Below are positions 46,721 to 57,979 of a stretch of 64,000 bases of DNA, in pieces. The notes below the pieces were generated by a model that was given only the letters and a program-made list of their open reading frames with translations, had not been told where the DNA came from and made no database searches. Position 1 is the first letter of the stretch; each line of letters starts with the position of its first letter. The DNA lies in assembly GCA_028571685.1 (NCBI GenBank), contig CM053140.1, forward strand, positions 223,467,323 to 223,531,322, read 5' to 3'. Made by a program: the position numbers and the translations under genes. This DNA is from Heterohyrax brucei (taxonomy: Eukaryota; Chordata; Mammalia; Hyracoidea; Procaviidae).

Positions 46721-46890
46721 CCCTAGTGCCATAGTGGTTAAGTGCTAAGGCTGCTTCCCAGAAGGTTGGCAGTTCAAATCCACTAGGTATTCCTTGGAAA
46801 CTCTAAGGGGCAGTTCTACCCTGTCCTGTAGGGTTGCTATGAGTCAGAATCGACTTGACAGCACTGGGTTTAGGTTTGGTTTTGGCCAAC
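46721..46890 (+). mobile_element. AfroSINE nested in L1-E
   Basis: GAAACCCTAGTGCCATAGTG, box B GGCAGTTCAAATCC and GGGTTGCTATGAGTCAGAAT, followed by a GGTTTAGGTTTGGTTTTGG tail. Flanking CCAACAGCAG occurs at both ends (46708 and 46885), a clean target-site duplication. Confidence 0.92.
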
Positions 46891-47690
46891 AGCAGTCTAG
46901 TACACTTTCCTTTCCAAACATAGAATATTCTCTAGAATATACCACAATATTAGGCTATAAAGCAAGCCTTAACAGAATCAAAAGCACTGAAATGCTGCAA
47001 AGCATCTTTCTGATTACAAAGCTATAAAAGTAGATGCTAATGACAGAAAAAGTAAGTAAACAAAAAAAAAAATCTAACACATGGAAACTGAACAACACCT
47101 TGCTCAAAAACTACTGGGTTATGGAAGAAATTAAGGATAGAATAAAGAGGTTCTCAGAATCAAAACAGAACGAAAACATGTTACCCAAACCTTCTGGACA
47201 CAGCAAATGCAGTGCTCAGAGACCAATCTATAGGAATAAATACAAACATCCAAAAAGAAGAAAGGGCTGAAACAAAGCACTTATCCTGCAACTCAAACAA
47301 ATAGAAACAGAGCAGCAAAAGAAGCCCTGAAACACCAGAAACAGGCAAGGCAAATTATACATAATTAAATGAAACTGAGAATAGCAAAAAAATGGAAAGT
47401 GTTAACAATATCAAAATCAGATCCTTTAATTGATCAAAATTATCAACAAACCACTGGCCAAACTGACAAAAGATAAAGATGAGAGGAAGCAAGTAACCCA
47501 AATGAGAAAAAAGATGGGCAATATTATAACAGATCCAACTGAAATTAAAAGAATCATAACAGAATTCTATGAAAAATTGTACTCTAACAAATTTGAAAAC
47601 CTAGCAAATACAGACAAGTTTCTAGAAAGGTACTACCTAACTAAACTAACACAAAGGTAGAACTAGACTCATTACAAAAGAAGAGATTGA

Positions 47691-47750
47691 AAGCCAGCCA
47701 AGTGCCGTTGAGATGGATCCGACTTGATTATTAAAAAAAAAAAAAAAAAC
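47691..47750 (-). mobile_element. Very short SINE tail with A-run
   Basis: GCCAGCCAAGTGCCGTTGAG and then ATCCGACT are the reverse of the extreme AfroSINE 3' end. An A-run of about 17 follows. Confidence 0.65.
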
Positions 47751-48125
47751 TCCCAACAAATAAATCCCTGAATCTTTGTTTTTCTTGTTTTTTATGTTGT
47801 GTAAGATTCTTAGTTTCGTTTATGGCTATCTTAATATTTATCCCTACATTTCTAAGTTTAAAGCTGCTTTTTATTTCTTTATGTCGCTTTGACTTCCTTT
47901 CCATAGGAAAGGCTTATTACTATGCTTTATTTTCTTCTTTTGTGTTTTACTGTTGTAATCTTACATAGTGGTATCCTTATTTTTCTATTTTCAATGTTTT
48001 AGATTTGGTTTTTCTTTCTGTGATTTCCAACTCTGGGTTGATATTTAGTTCCTCTGTCCTGTATTCTAGTCTTGTGGGTTGTGAACTGATGTTAGTGATT
48101 TCTTAACTGAAGGACTCTCTTTAGT

Positions 48126-49420
48126 ATAAGGTTTAACAATTACATTGTGAACTCATCCTAGAAAAAGTGCTATATACCTCATGTTGAATATCACTATGGT
48201 CACTTCAAAGTACTCCCCTTGGCAAGCTATGCACTGATTTTCCAGCACCTAATCTACCCTTCAAAGCAATTTTGGAACTCTTTTCTGGAATAGCCATCAG
48301 AGCTGTCATCATATTACTCTTGGTGTCCTGAACATCACCCAAATTTCTTCCTTTCAATATTTCCTTATCTTTGGGTAAAGAAAAAAGCCACTGTAGGTCA
48401 GATCAGGTGAGTAGGGAGGATGTTCCAATACAGTTATTTGTTTACTGGCTAAAACTTCTCTCACAGACAATGGCATGTGAGCTGCTACATTGTTGTGTTG
48501 CAAGAGCAGTGAGTTGTTGGCAAAAAGTTCAGGTGTTTTTGTCTAATTTTTCACACAGTGTTTTCAGCACCTCCAAACCATGAACTTGGTTGACTGTTTG
48601 TCCACTTGGTGCAAATTCATAATGAACAATCCCTCTGATATAAAAAATTGGTTAGCAACATTGTTTTGACTCTTAATTTGGACTGATAGAATTTTTGGTT
48701 GTGGAGAATTGGCTGACTTCCATTGTGCACTTTGATACTTTGTTCAGGGTCATATTGGTACACTGACATTTCATCACCGGTGATAACATGGCACCAAACA
48801 TCGTCTGGCTTCTCCAAAAGGGCTTGGCAAACTTCAACTCTCTTTTGCTTTTGTTCATCAGTGAGCTCCTTTGGTATCATTTTTGTACACGTCTTTCTCA
48901 TGCCAAGATTTTCAGTTAAGATTTTCTGTTTCTGTATCAATGTTTGCTTGGTCTGCTATGCTTCTCACAGTCAGCCAACAAGTATGATGCACAATTTGAT
49001 GAATTTTTACAATGTTTTCATCAGATCTGCTGGCTATTGGCCTCCCTGAACTCTCTTCACTAGTGACACTTTCCCTTCAGGAAAATATTTAATTCATCTG
49101 TACACTGCCATTTTCTTCATGGTATTATCCCCACAAACTTGGACTAACATGTTTCTGATTTCACTTCCGCTCTTGCCAAGTTTAACCAGAAAGTAAATGT
49201 TTGTTCATTGCTGTAATTCAAGCTCCAACATTCTCATGACAGCACACAAAACACACAAGAGTGATGAACACCACTCAGCAAGACACTGCTACGTGTTGAC
49301 ATGACATGAACACAGATGTGAGACACTGATATACCAAGGTTATGAAACCTTACTGAGTTGTTTGTACAGTGCTGCCAGTGTACGCGCACAATGGCTAGCT
49401 CACAAACTTATTGTCAGACC
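48126..49420 (-). mobile_element. Full-length mariner-like DNA transposon (about 1.3 kb)
   Basis: The ends are AAGGTTTAACAATTACATTG and, in inverse, AGGTCTGACAATAAGTTTGT. The length is normal for mariner. The arms match those of the two foldback elements (CATCCTAGAAAAAGTGCTA; GGTCACTTCAAAGTACTCCC). It is the only copy in the window with the whole transposase region. Confidence 0.88.
48180..49240 (-). pseudogene. Mariner transposase, dead
   Basis: The gene would cut and paste the element through a D,D34D catalytic triad. The first Asp is present in VITGDEMSVYQYDPE (open frame 48940-48617). The second, expected in a HDN motif, is HNN (GAC to AAC) near 48495. The third, 34 residues later by my count, is Gly in YSGFFLYP near 48385. 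WVY next to TGDE is also altered (EMSVY). Frameshifts break the gene further. Family name not assigned. Confidence 0.85.
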
Positions 49421-50060
49421 TCCCAATTCTCAGAGTTTCTTTATTTTTCTTCCTTCTTTATTCTGATTTTTCCTCAGTTTTATCCAAATGGTTGTCTTCA
49501 GTTTTGCTGATCCTGTCTTCTATTCATTCAAACCTGCTCTTCAGCCCTTCTATGATATTGTCCATTGCTGACATCTTGTTGTTTATCCTTCAGATTTCTA
49601 TTGTTGTTTTTATGTAATTTTTGTCTCTTTTTGCTTCAACTCTTGGATAGGTCTAAATACTAGAGACTCGAATTCCCTGTCAGGTAGTTCTAGTATCTTT
49701 TCTTCTACCACAAAGTACTCTGTTGTTTTATTTTGTACATCTATTAGAACCATTCTGTCCTTTTTTAAATGTTGTGATATTATCTACTTTCTTCAGGACA
49801 TTCAATAGTTTTTTTCTTAGTTTATTGATTGTAGGTCTGTTTGTTTCATTCTGCTCTTTTGTTTTATTTGGTTACCTATTCAGTCTTGTCTCTTGCTATG
49901 GGTTTGTTCAGACTTTTTGCCTGAGTTTGTATTAATTTAGGTAAGTGGTGTGTTTACAGAAACTTTCCCCTTTTCTCTAACTTCTCATATTTTTTTACTG
50001 AATTGTTTTAAGCCCATTGTTGAGACCTACTGTTCAGAAAAAATATTTCTTCTAGAATAT

Positions 50061-50779
50061 TACTCTCTTTGACAATGTACCTGGTCACCCAGAGCTCTGA
50101 AGGAGATGTACAAGGAGATAAATGTTGTTTTCATGCCTGCTAACTCAACACCCATTCCACAGCTCATGATCCAAGGAGTAATTTTGACTTTCAAGTCTTA
50201 TTATTTAAGAACTATGCTTTCTAAGGCTGTAACTGCCATAGATAGTTATTTCTGTGTCAGATCGTGGAAAAGTAAATTGAAAACTTAACGGAAAGAATTA
50301 AGTACTGAAGATGCCATTATGATTCACAGAAGGAGTTCAGAATATCAATATTAATAGGCATTTGGAAGTTGATACAAACTATCAAAGATAACTTTAATGG
50401 CTTCAAGATTTCAGTGGAAGAAGTACTGCAGATGTAGGGGAAATGGCAAGAGAACTAGAAATAGAAGTGGAGTCTGAAGATGTAACTGAATTACTGCAAC
50501 TGCATCATAAAACTTTAATGTGATACGAGTTGCTTTTATGGGTGAGCAAAGAAAGTGGCTTCTTGAGAAGCAATCTATTCCTGATGAAGATTGTAGGAAC
50601 ATTGCTGAAATAACAGCAAACTGTTTAGAATATTATACAAACTTAGTCAATAAAGCAGTAACTGGATTTGAGAGGACTCACTGTAGTATTGAAAGTAGTT
50701 TTACTGTGGGAAAAATACTATCCAACAGCATCACATGTTACAGAGAAATTTTTCTCAAAGAGTCAATCTTTGCAGCAGA
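50061..50779 (+). mobile_element. Tigger1-type DNA transposon, part 1
   Basis: The + strand gives Tigger (pogo/CENP-B-like) transposase blocks: a degenerate LDNAPGHP region at 50075, [48 protein letters not shown] and SITCYREIFLKE. The element continues after the inserted L1-F at 54072. It lacks the 5' half. Confidence 0.9.
50061..50779 (+). pseudogene. Tigger1 transposase C-terminal part
   Basis: The order of blocks is as in the C-terminal half of the Tigger transposase, with several frameshifts (an open stretch at 50520-50760 only). The DNA-binding half is missing. Confidence 0.85.
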
Positions 50780-50791
50780 CTCCATTATTTT
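50780..50791 (+). repeat. Target-site duplication of L1-F, left copy
   Basis: CTCCATTATTTT, identical to 54072-54083. Confidence 0.88.
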
Positions 50792-51215
50792 CTTGTGGAG
50801 TGATCTGTCTCATTTTTTAATGTAATCAGTGTTCCTTTGATGTATTTAGATGCTTTAGTATTGGGTGCATAAATGTTTGATATTGGTAAGTTCTGTCTGT
50901 ACTGAACCTTTCAGCAGCAATAAGTCATGTCCATGCTTGTCCACTATGATGGATTTTACATTAAAATCTGTTTTATCTGAGATTAGTATTGCCAGACCTG
51001 CTCTTCTTTGTATATTGTTAGCTTGCTATACATTATTCTATCCTTTAATTTTCAGTTTGTTCACATCTTTAAGTCTAAGATGAGTTTTTTTGTGAACAAC
51101 ATGTATACGAGTCTTGTCTTCTGATCCAAGATGTCACTATTTGTCTCTTTACTGGAGCATTCAGTCCATTTACATTCAATGTAATCATTATTAGGTATGT
51201 CTTTAGTGCTATCAT
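50792..51215 (-). pseudogene. L1-F ORF2, endonuclease N-terminal remnant only
   Basis: Minus-strand blocks LIMITLNVNGLNAPVKRQIV (51215-51130), an IRRAGLAILISD-like block and a NIYAPNTKASKYI-like block can be followed. The sequence ends near the residue that corresponds to 18440 in L1-B. Confidence 0.75.
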
Positions 51216-51234
51216 TTTGATGTAATTATTTTTG

Positions 51235-51629
51235 AACAAAGAAGACAGAAGAAGAATTGATGCCCTTCGAATTTTGGTATTAGAGAAGAATGTTGAATGT
51301 AATATGAACTGCCAAAAGAACCAACAGATCTGTTCTGGATGAAGTACAACGAGAGTGCTTCTTGGAAACAAAGATGGCAAGACTGTGTCTTATACACTTT
51401 GGACACGTTGTCAGGAAAGATCAGTCCCTGGAGAATGACAACATGCTTGGTAGAGTGGAGGGTCAGCAAAAAAGACAAAGACCCATGATGAGATGGATCA
51501 ACGCAGTGTCCACAACAATGGGCTTAATCATAAAAACAATTGTGGACATAACGTAAGACTGGGTAATGTTTCATTCTGTTGTTCATAGGGTCACTATGAG
51601 TCAGGACCAACTCAATGACACCTAACAAC
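51235..51629 (+). mobile_element. RTE LINE 3' end, nested in L1-F
   Basis: About 395 bp, sense on the + strand. It starts AACAAAGAAGACAGAAG, includes ACTTTGGACACGTTGTCAGG and GGGTCAGCAAAAAAGACAAA, and ends GACACCTAACAACA. L1-F homology resumes at 51631. The tail GGGTCACTATGAGTCAGGAC matches the AfroSINE tail. Confidence 0.88.
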
Positions 51630-52049
51630 ATTTTTTTGTTGATGTTTTCTCTGTTGCTTTTAATCTGTTCTGGGTCATTCTTCTTTATGGATTGATTTTT
51701 CACCCTTTTCAGTGTTGGTTTTGTGTTTGTTCAGACTCCTGTGTTACATTTCTTGTTTTGACATGTTACTTCTTTATTGTGCTTTACAGCTGCCCTTATG
51801 ACCCTCCTTAATAATCTATGTTTAAATGCAATTTTAACTTCTATGTATCTTATTAAATTCCTCTCCATCTGGAAGGACTGTAACTACTATAGTATATCAC
51901 TCTTTTTAATGTGATGGTATCATAGTTTTCATGATATGATCACTGAATCTCTTCTTTTAACATTATAGTTTTGATTGAGTTTTGTGCCTTCCCTAAGTGA
52001 GTAGGTTTCTGGATGATGTGTCCTGTATTGTCTCCTAAAATATAGAGTT

Positions 52050-52937
52050 AATGGTTTTGTTTTTGTAAGCCAAGAGCTTCTTTCAGTATTTTCTTTTTGT
52101 AGCTTTCATTTGTTTTTCACAAAGTCTCTGAGTTTTCTGTTTGTCTGTGAGTGTCTTAATTTTATTTTCATATTTGAAAGACAGTTTTGCAGAATATATA
52201 ATTCTTGTTTGGAAATTTATCTTTCAAGGCTTTGAATGTGTCATCCCACTGCTTCTGTGCCAGCATTGTTTCTGCTGAGAAGTCGGATGAAAGCCTATAG
52301 GGTTTCCCTTTGAATTTTAACTTTGCTTTAAGTCTTGCTGCCTTTAAAAGTTTCTGCTTATGTTTCATTTTGTGAAGCTTGATTATAATATGTCTTGGTG
52401 TCTTCTTTTGGGGTCTAGATTACGTGGTATTTGATACGCAACTTGGATATCTATGTTCTTTTCTTTCATAATTTCAGGGAAATTTTCTGTCAGCAACTTA
52501 ACAATAATACTCTCTGTGTTTTCAGGTGTCCCTTCCTGTTCAGGAACTGCAGTTAACTGGGGATTGTTCCTCTTGATCAAGTCCCACATGTTCCTTAATG
52601 CTTCTTCATTTTTCTTATTTATTTTCTCATTTCTCCTCATAAATGCTGGTATCAGTAGCTGTGTCTTCAAGGTGAGAAAGTCTATTTCCAGTTGTTCAAA
52701 TCTGTTCTCTTGGCTTTCAACTGAATTATCTGATTCTGTAATTTTGTCATTGATCTGTCGGATTTCAGAATGCTGATGTTCTATCAGTTTGAACAGCTTG
52801 CTTAATTTTTCATTTTGCTCTGCGGCATTTTGTACTCTCTATATAATCCTTTTATACTCAACCTCTGATAGTTTCAGAAAGGCTTCTTCATCCGGAAAGT
52901 TCTTTGGTTCTGTATTTTGAGAGCTTTCTGGAGGCAT
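52050..52937 (-). pseudogene. L1-F ORF1 remnant
   Basis: The start ATG at 52937-52935 reads MPPESSQNTEPKNFPDEEAF. The segments at 52670-52383 (NPQLTAVPEQEGTPENTESI) and 52368-52168 (KLKFKGKPYRLSSDFSAETM) are the RNA-binding and C-terminal domains in different frames. Confidence 0.82.
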
Positions 52938-54071
52938 GGGTGGATTTTGCTTTAAGTGTCTGGTCAAGGTTTGTTGCTTTCTCGACATCTAGAGGCTATT
53001 TAGCTTCTCTGGTATTGTCTTAACAGGAGCTGAAGCACAGTTATGAAAAGGAAGTTGATCACCAGTCACCTCTATGCTCTCCAGGTATGGGGCCCAGTGA
53101 AATCTCTGGGGTAGCAGGCTCCACCTCCTGGCTGGCAAAGACAGGGCCCTATTTATGAAGTTACTGGGGGGGCAACATCTGACCCTATTATGTGGGTCAG
53201 TAAAGGCTGGAAGAGATGGGATCAGGCTTCACTGCAGCTATTTCTCTAGGTAGTCTTATTTTGAAAGGTAAAAGCTATCTGACAGCTTCCAAAATCAGTC
53301 AGGCTGTCAATTGTGCAAGTGCCTCTTTCCAGCTGGCAATGGAGGCACCTCTGTATCTATCCCCAGATTCTGTGAACTAGTTCAAACTACAGACAGGCTA
53401 CTGCCCTGCTGTCATCCACTGCCAGGCCCAACCCATAAGACTACACTGTTCTAAACACAGCTTCTCTGCTGGGAAAGCACTTTCTGGGCTGACACTGCCT
53501 CTCAGACTGGGAATTAGCCCATGCTGAGGCCTCCACCATGAGTCGGATCCGACTCGATGGCACTTGGCTTTTTTGGCTTGGAGGCCTCCATTTGGGTAAC
53601 ACTGCCTCCCAGTTGAACAACATAGCATCCTGTACAAGCTGTCCTTCCTGCTGTGAAATAGCTGAATCTATGACAGAGGTTTGGAAAGAGAAGGTAGAGG
53701 GGCAGTGGTGCTCTGAGTCCAGAGCCAGGCTCTCAAATTGTAGCTATTCTGCCTGCTGATCACATCAGTAGTGTGGCTGAGCTTTGCTGCCAGGTAAGCC
53801 CATCCCCTGCCTGTCAGCTAAGGCAAAGGAAAAAAAATTAAAAACACACGTTACCTTTTGTCTGTGAGATCTGGTCATTCAACAAGGGCAGGGGTCAGTG
53901 AAAGAGAAGATGTTTCCTGTTCAGTGGCATGTAGTCCAAATTGACAGTCCTGTGCCATGTCCTAGGGCTCACTGGATGTACAGAGGTCTCCACTTAATTA
54001 TCAACACAGGCCTTAGTTTTCAGACAGAATTGAGGAGATGTGTGCCTAGTCTGCCTTCTTGACTCTGCCCG
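52938..54071 (-). promoter_or_regulatory. L1-F 5' UTR
   Basis: About 1.1 kb align well with the L1-A 5' UTR (for example the CTTGCTTAATTTTCC side and CAGGCTCTCAAATTGTAGC against 5710). It ends at the CTTGACTCTGCCC start motif. Confidence 0.75.
53536..53580 (+). mobile_element. 45-bp micro-insertion of an AfroSINE 3' end
   Basis: CATGAGTCGGATCCGACTCG and then ATGGCACTTGGCTTTTTTGG are only the last part of the SINE. The L1 5' UTR continues on both sides, and GAGGCCTCCA occurs at 53526-53535 and 53581-53590 as a target-site duplication. Confidence 0.88.
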
Positions 54072-54083
54072 CTCCATTATTTT
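54072..54083 (+). repeat. Target-site duplication of L1-F, right copy
   Basis: CTCCATTATTTT, directly after the L1 5' end GACTCTGCCCG. Confidence 0.88.
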
Positions 54084-54437
54084 ATTTGAAGATATTGTCA
54101 AAGCCACCCTGAATGTTCAGCAACCACCGCACTAATCAGTCAGCAGCTGTCAATACTGAGTAAAGACCCTTCACCAGCAAAAAGATTATGATTCACTGAA
54201 GGATCAGATGATGGTCAGAATTTTTTAGGAATGAAGAATTTTTAAATTAAGATATGTACATTATTTTCTCTAGACACAATGCTATTGTATACTTAAGTTG
54301 ATTCCAACTTAATGTTACACAATATGTGTAAAGATAACTTTTATATGCTTTGAGAAAGCAGAAAATTCACTTGACTTGTGTAATTGCAACTTTCAAGATC
54401 TGGAATGAAATTGCAATATCTTTGGTGTATGACAATA
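54072..54437 (+). mobile_element. Tigger1-type DNA transposon, part 2 (3' end)
   Basis: The end of the transposase (QQLSILSKDPSPAKRL-type sequence at 54145-54195) is followed by the noncoding tail and the terminal CAATATCTTTGGTGTATGAC, a degenerate Tigger1 terminus. It rejoins part 1 exactly when L1-F is removed. Confidence 0.88.
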
Positions 54438-55584
54438 CTTGAAGTAAAGAAAAAAAATCAAATGCTCATAAAAGATCCAGATTTGCATCTGCATGGAATT
54501 TATCTTCTGAAGCTGGACTGAGACCACTTATCAGATCACTTATCTCTTTTCAAGGAGAGTTTTCCAATGATCTTATTTATTAAAATATGCAACAATTTCA
54601 TTCTTGATTTTAAGGATAAATTGAGAGTTTAAAATATAGTTGGAGTTTAAGATCAAATTTACCTCTACCCTAAATTCATCTTTCAAATAGACTCTTATAT
54701 AAGATTCCTAAAAATAAAAAAATGACAAGATAACACATTAATATATTTTCTAGTCTGGCCTCCCCTTTTCTATATTTCATATTGTCCTGTGACCTTTTCA
54801 AATTTAGGAAGCTTCTAGAGAGATGATGAAGATCTAAAATAACAAAGTTACACATTTTGCTTTTAAGTTTCAGATGTAAAATGGAGAAAATACTGAAGAA
54901 TTAGGAAAAGTCAAATGTTTCACTCATCGTTTTAAATCAACCTTAAATAATAAAAACCAGTTCAAGGCAAGAGCATACAGGAGAGAAAATGGAGAAAACA
55001 CCAGAAAGGGAAATCATTGTGGTTCTGGAATGTGAACACTGTCATGGAAGGAACTCTGTGGATGAGAAGTATCAGGATCCATTCACCAGCAAGCCTTTTC
55101 ATGCTTGAACATCATCAGTGGAAGGGAAATTACCTGACTTTCCCTTTCAGTTGGTCCAGTGATATCAGTTAGCTTTTGACCATTAAGGAGTAAAGACTAC
55201 CCATTCCTTAAGACTTTGGTACCTATCAGCTACTCCATATATAAAATGTCTGCCTCAACAGCCTTTATAGTGGTACATTGTTTCAGATCAAGCATCCACA
55301 GAGAATAGGAAATATAGACCAAAATATCTAAATTTGTTCAAAAGCAACAGAGAACTCCCAAACAGTGAGTGAGGTATGTACTGCCAAGATCTCAGAAAGA
55401 AGAAAAGTTATCTGCTGTTGCCTTCTGTGAAGATAATTGCGAATTCTGGAGCCAAGACTCAGAGACTTGAAACCAACCAATTGCTTAGGATGAAAGTCTA
55501 AGAAGCTGAATAGTGACTGACAGTGATTTATTGTGCTTGAGGGGCCAAAATCAGCGTTTAGAGTCCACCAAAAGACATATTTGG
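54438..55584 (+). other. Unassigned intergenic sequence
   Basis: No gene or clear repeat. AT-rich. Confidence 0.45.
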
Positions 55585-57975
55585 AGAGTGGGGCCAAGAT
55601 GGAAGAGTGTTCACACTTTTTCTGTGGGCCCCCTTATGACAAAGACCTGAAAAAACAAGTGAATCATTCATGTCTGATAAACTAGAAGCCCTAAATACTA
55701 AAGGCAAATTTGAGGAATTAGACTGAGTGGCAGCAGTGAGCTGGACTCAGAAGCAGCAGCAAGTTGCTAGACCTGACCAGTAGAAACCAGCATCATGCAG
55801 GAGAGATTCCTGCAAGAGAGATTCACCAGCAAGATGAGGCAAGCAGTGGCATTTGAGACACATTTTCCTCAACAGGAGAGATTATGTGGCAGATAATCCC
55901 CTCGCACCTCCAGAATCATTGAAAAATGACATGTACCATAAGTATTTATGTCTAAGCTACAGTACAGACCAAATACTTTTCTGTCATTTACTTACTCCTA
56001 CCTGCTCTGCACTGAGCCCAAGTCAACTTCAAAGACTGATGTATCCCCTGAGCCAGAGGTAGGACTCCTCATGCACATGAAGCCATTCTCTTGGCCTTGG
56101 AAAGGGAACAATTAACAAACAGGAAAAAAAATGATCTACTGGCTCCCCTAAGCCAGAAACTCAGGGCAGAAAGAGAAAATTTCCCAAGGGTCCAAGGACA
56201 TTGAATGCCTTTTACCCCTGAATAGACCTGTGAGAGATCATTAAAACAATGAGGGCCCTCTCTAGCACAGTGCAACAGGGTATATTCCTGACATCTAAAC
56301 TCAATTGTGTCAGCATATGGTGAAGAGGCAGGCTCATGACATCTGACCCCTTTCTGCCTATTAAGAAGAATCCTCACCTACCTATATCAGGGGCCTGAAG
56401 AGATGCAGTTCCACCTTTGCCACCTAGCCAATGATGACAGGGGTCTGAGAATAAGTGGTGCTTCTCAGCCATTATAGCCAACAGTATTGAGTGACCTTAG
56501 TCTGGCTGCAAACCCTCCCCCTACCCAAGCAGTATAAGGAACAGGGACATGATTTCCTCACAAACATTCAGCGGCAGCTCTCAGCTCCCATAACTTACTT
56601 AGTGCATGACCCCCTACTGCAGCCAGATACCTGCGCCTATACCAATCACATCTCCCTATACAGGACTGTAGGTGAGAGCCTGAAGCACACACTTGGTGAC
56701 TACTTGGTCAGTTAAGATGAATCTGTACAAGAGAAGTGAACAGACTCCTAGGCTCATATACCTAGTAAAAGCTCTAAACATTTGATGACAGGACCTTATT
56801 GCTTCAGAGGTATCAATTATCAGATGAGCTCACACAAGGAGACTATTTGGGCATATCAAAACAAGAAGCTGGGAGACAGTAAGCAAACAAAATAGATAAA
56901 TACAATAACTTATTAATGGTTCAAACACAACGGTCAATATTAAATCACATGAAGTGGCACAGATTGATGGCTTCAGCTCCAAAACACAGTCAAGAAATCT
57001 TCTGAAGGAAGAGAACTTCCTGACACAATTCAAAAGATTAATGTACAGAACTCTTCAAGAGATCAGGAAGGATATCAGGCAAAACATAGAATAAGCTAAG
57101 CAGCATGCAGACAAAGCAACTGAGAAACTTAAAAGATTAACAAAGAGCATAATAACAAATTTAATGGGTTACAAGAATCCATAGAAGGTTAGCAAACAGA
57201 ATGCAGAAGATTAACTGTAAAATTTCAGAATCAGATAACTCAGTAGAAAGTTGTAGGAGCAGAACTGAGGCAATGAAAATCAGAATTAGTGGCACTGAAG
57301 ATAAAAGACTTGACATCACTTATTTGAAGAATAATCAGATGAAGTCATCTTAAAAGTGAAGAAATCTTAAGAATTATGTGGAACTCCAACAAGAGGAATA
57401 ACCTGTGAGTAACTGGAGTACCAGAATATGGCAGTGGTGGGGGAATGGTAGGAAGGATAACAGAAAATACAAAGAGAATTGTTGAAGATTTGTTTGGAGG
57501 AAAATTTTCCCTGATATCACAAAAGATAAAAAGATACCAATCCAAGAGGCTCTTCAAACACCACACAAGGTAGATCCCAACAGAAAGTCACCATGATACA
57601 ATCAAACTTTCCAAAACCAAAGACAAAGAGAGAATTTTAAGAGAAACTAAGGATAAATAAAAAGTCATCTACAGAAGATAATTATACGAAAGTTAGACTA
57701 GTCAGCAGAAACTATGCAGGCAAGAAGGCCATGGGGTAACATATATAAAGCACTGAAGAACAAAATTTATCAGCCAAGAATTATATATCCAACAAAACTG
57801 TTTCTCAGATATGATGGAGAAATTAGGACATTTCCAGATAAACATAAATTTAGGGAATTTGCAAAAGCTAAGCCAAAATTACAATACATACAAGCATATT
57901 CAGGAAATCAGTTCTACTAATGAGTCTAATAACTGATAAAACAGAAAGAAATGATGTCTACATTACCATATTAAT
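55585..57975 (+). mobile_element. L1-H, sense L1, 5' UTR and ORF1 only
   Basis: It starts near GAGAGTGGGGCCAAGATGG, carries a 5' UTR of about 1.4 kb, then ORF1, and stops soon after it. No ORF2 follows, and an antisense AfroSINE begins at about 57980. More diverged than L1-B. Confidence 0.78.
56967..57921 (+). pseudogene. L1-H ORF1 remnant
   Basis: ATG at 56967 gives MASAPKHSQEIF, then a stop. The C-terminal domain is open at 57714-57920 (NIYKALKNKIYQPRIIYPTK, GEIRTFPDKHKFREFAKAKP). Several breaks in between. Confidence 0.8.
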
Positions 57976-57979
57976 TATG

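Larger units (their letters stand above)
45905..47690 (+). mobile_element. L1-E, sense fragment from inter-ORF to mid ORF2
   Basis: This is A-rich L1 sense strand. It lacks ORF1 upstream and the RT core and 3' end downstream. An AfroSINE is nested at 46721-46890 and a TA repeat at 46245-46285. Confidence 0.8.
46134..47690 (+). pseudogene. L1-E ORF2 remnant (endonuclease and linker)
   Basis: ATG at 46134 starts the MTALNRYL-type N-terminus, with stops soon after. Later blocks include KSNTWKLNNTLLKNYWVMEE at 47080-47130 and KIINKPLAKLTKDKDERKQV at 47436-47500, then NIITDPTEIKRIITEFYEKL. It breaks off before the RT domain. Confidence 0.75.
47755..50060 (-). mobile_element. Old L1 fragment, antisense, split by a mariner
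   Basis: T-rich sequence at 47755-48125 resumes at 49421-50060 (TCAGTTTTGCTGATCCTGTC, CATTGCTGACATCTTGTTG). It resembles the ORF1/5' UTR side of older L1s. The mariner at 48126-49420 interrupts it. Confidence 0.55.
50792..54071 (-). mobile_element. L1-F, antisense L1 with full 5' side but no 3' half, inserted in Tigger1
   Basis: On the minus strand the order is 5' UTR (54071-52938), ORF1 (52937-52050), spacer, and the endonuclease start of ORF2 (51215-50792), then an abrupt end without RT or 3' UTR. The 12-mer CTCCATTATTTT flanks it at 50780-50791 and 54072-54083. An RTE and a micro SINE are nested inside. Confidence 0.9.

Noticed and set aside
46721..46890. tRNA gene suggested by box A and box B sequences in the SINEs
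   Set aside because: The tRNA-like heads are followed by the SINE body and tail and occur in many copies. They are AfroSINEs, not functional tRNA genes.
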